DNA of 6,697 nt, taken from positions 1-6,697 of the forward strand of contig VSNK01000294.1 of NCBI GenBank assembly GCA_009774255.1. The letters are read 5' to 3'. This DNA is from Faecalicatena sp. (GTDB taxonomy: Bacteria > Bacillota > Clostridia > Lachnospirales > Lachnospiraceae). The position numbers were made by a program, and so were the translations under genes. The notes beneath the pieces were generated by a model, which worked only from the letters and a program-made list of their open reading frames with translations, did no database searches and was not told where the DNA came from. Of this stretch, positions 5,734 through 6,697 are shown in pieces (the first letter of the stretch is position 1; each line of letters opens with the position of its first letter).

Positions 5734-6633
5734 ATGAACAGCATACACGCTTCCGACCAGTTTCTGCAAGTAATCTGGCCAGATTTTACCGCACATTTCC
5801 GTAATGAAGTCAGTATTGCGTCATATGAAGTGGATGTGACCGAATTTATGCGGTTCTGCGAAAGTGATTTTTTACAGTTGGATCATGTAAAAGCAGAAGC
5901 CTATTTTGAATATCTGCAGAAGAAAATGGAGACTGGAAAGATGCAGCCAAGCACAATGGCAAAGAAAATCCGTGAACTGCATTCCCTGGCTGAATATATC
6001 TGTGATGAGCGTGGGAAATACAAGGTCCCGGCATCATTTCGGGACTACTTCCTTCCTTATTTAAAAAGGATTGCAAAGATAGATAAATACGCAAAGACGA
6101 TCCCGGTAGAACATATTGATAAGATATTTACCGAAGCGCAGGATGACCTCCAGGCATATTGTATTTTTGCCCTGCTTCAGAGGGTAGGGCTTTCATCGAC
6201 AGAGATTGTAGGATTGAAGCTGTGTGATATTGTTGCATATGACAATGGTGTGTATGCGGAACTGCCAAGCCGGAAGGACCCCTGTTTTATACCGGAGGAT
6301 GTGTTTGTGATTTTAGGGCAGTATATTGCCCAGAGGCAGGAACATGAATATCTGTTCTATAACAGCCGCGGGAATAAGCTGAATACCATGTATATCAGCA
6401 GGCTCATGAAGAAATATACAGAACTTGCCGGCGTACCGAATTACAGTGCAGAAGCGCTGAGAAATACTTGTGCGGTCACAATGTTTGCATATGAAGCAAG
6501 CCCGGAGCAGGTAGCCAGGCAGATGGGGGTCACACAGATTCAGATCAAACGTTATAAGAATCTGTCTTACCGGGACAACCTTGTCCGTGCAGCGAATGAG
6601 TTAGTGAAAGTAAGGGTGGAGCCTCCGAAGTAG
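5734..6633 (+). CDS. Tyrosine-recombinase-fold protein with a degenerate active site
   Basis: The product is 299 residues from ATG 5734. Residues about 10-110 form a helical SAM-like core-binding domain of the phage-integrase type (for example SIASYEVDVTEFMRF at 27-41), and about 120-285 is the catalytic-fold domain. Box I reads LLQRVGLSSTEIVGLKLCDI (147-166), where the usual GLR has become GLS, so the first catalytic Arg is Ser154. K181 in SRKD could be the beta-hairpin lysine. Box II reads EALRNT (240-245): R243 is kept, but the two His positions are E240 and N244. The LGH position is MGV (264-266), and Y274 in KRYKNL is the candidate nucleophile, one residue closer than usual. With these losses strand cleavage is doubtful, and a DNA-binding or accessory role is more likely. 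The length fits simple XerC/D-like or transposon integrases. It has its own promoter and an operator-like palindrome upstream. Fold is confident; activity and role are not. Confidence 0.8.
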   Translation: MNSIHASDQFLQVIWPDFTAHFRNEVSIASYEVDVTEFMRFCESDFLQLDHVKAEAYFEYLQKKMETGKMQPSTMAKKIRELHSLAEYICDERGKYKVPASFRDYFLPYLKRIAKIDKYAKTIPVEHIDKIFTEAQDDLQAYCIFALLQRVGLSSTEIVGLKLCDIVAYDNGVYAELPSRKDPCFIPEDVFVILGQYIAQRQEHEYLFYNSRGNKLNTMYISRLMKKYTELAGVPNYSAEALRNTCAVTMFAYEASPEQVARQMGVTQIQIKRYKNLSYRDNLVRAANELVKVRVEPPK

Positions 6634-6676
6634 GGAAAGGCTGCGGATACATTTCACCCTAACAGTAAGGTTTTGT

Positions 6677-6694
6677 ATTTTATGCTTGTAAAAT
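6677..6694. repeat. Short AT-rich inverted repeat downstream of the recombinase-like gene
   Basis: ATTTTA (6677-6682) and TAAAAT (6689-6694) are exact reverse complements around a 6-nt centre. The last 64 nt of the window hold no gene that I can see. The repeat could be part of a promoter or operator for a gene beyond the edge, but being so AT-rich it may also be chance. Confidence 0.3.
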
Positions 6695-6697
6695 GTC

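Noticed and set aside
1..6697. CRISPR array, tRNA or rRNA gene, insertion sequence ends
   Set aside because: No spaced repeat series, no cloverleaf or rRNA-like stretch, no transposase and no terminal inverted repeats with target duplication were seen.

Overview
The window reads as DNA from a low- to mid-GC anaerobic Firmicute, most likely a Clostridia/Lachnospiraceae-type gut bacterium. This rests on the strong GGAGG-type ribosome binding sites, the codon use, the style of the proteins, and the sigma-A-like promoter and AT-rich terminator near 5.6 kb. No rRNA, tRNA, CRISPR array or IS element is visible. Every supported gene is on the + strand.

Left part (about 1-3666): an AT-rich accessory-looking cluster. 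It begins with the 3' end of an unrecognised gene. Then come a cytosolic pentapeptide-repeat protein, a DUF2806-like protein one base downstream, a soluble HEXXH/ExxAD zinc-metallopeptidase, and a 190-aa protein of unknown family with a possible C-terminal winged helix. The last two overlap by 4 nt (ATGA). Gaps are 1 nt, 43 nt and -4 nt, and no convincing terminator interrupts the run, so it looks like one transcription unit whose promoter lies left of the window. The cluster can be read as two tightly coupled pairs: pentapeptide/DUF2806 and peptidase/winged-helix candidate. Protease plus possible DNA-binding partner, and unknown-function scaffolding proteins in AT-rich DNA, fit a defence or stress-response cassette. 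That role is inference, not something the sequence proves.

Middle (3711-5582): a 623-aa membrane-associated MutS-family ATPase. It has four predicted membrane segments and a complete MutS-type ATPase domain, but no mismatch-recognition domain. Its base composition is visibly richer in G+C than the genes to its left, so a compositional boundary falls near 3.67-3.71 kb. An AT-rich stem-loop with a T-run follows the gene.

Right part (5583-6697): a 151-nt intergenic region packs a terminator, a perfect tandem 15-bp duplication, an extended -10 promoter, a 10-bp inverted repeat over the -10/start region, and a small GC hairpin. It precedes a 299-aa tyrosine-recombinase-fold protein. That protein has lost the first catalytic arginine and the box II and LGH histidines while keeping the box II arginine and a candidate tyrosine, so it may be a DNA-binding protein rather than an active integrase.

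Most notable items: the four-gene cassette as a candidate uncharacterised system, the peptidase/partner pair, the catalytically degenerate recombinase with an operator-like palindrome at its own promoter, and the in-frame stop that separates the first two reading frames.
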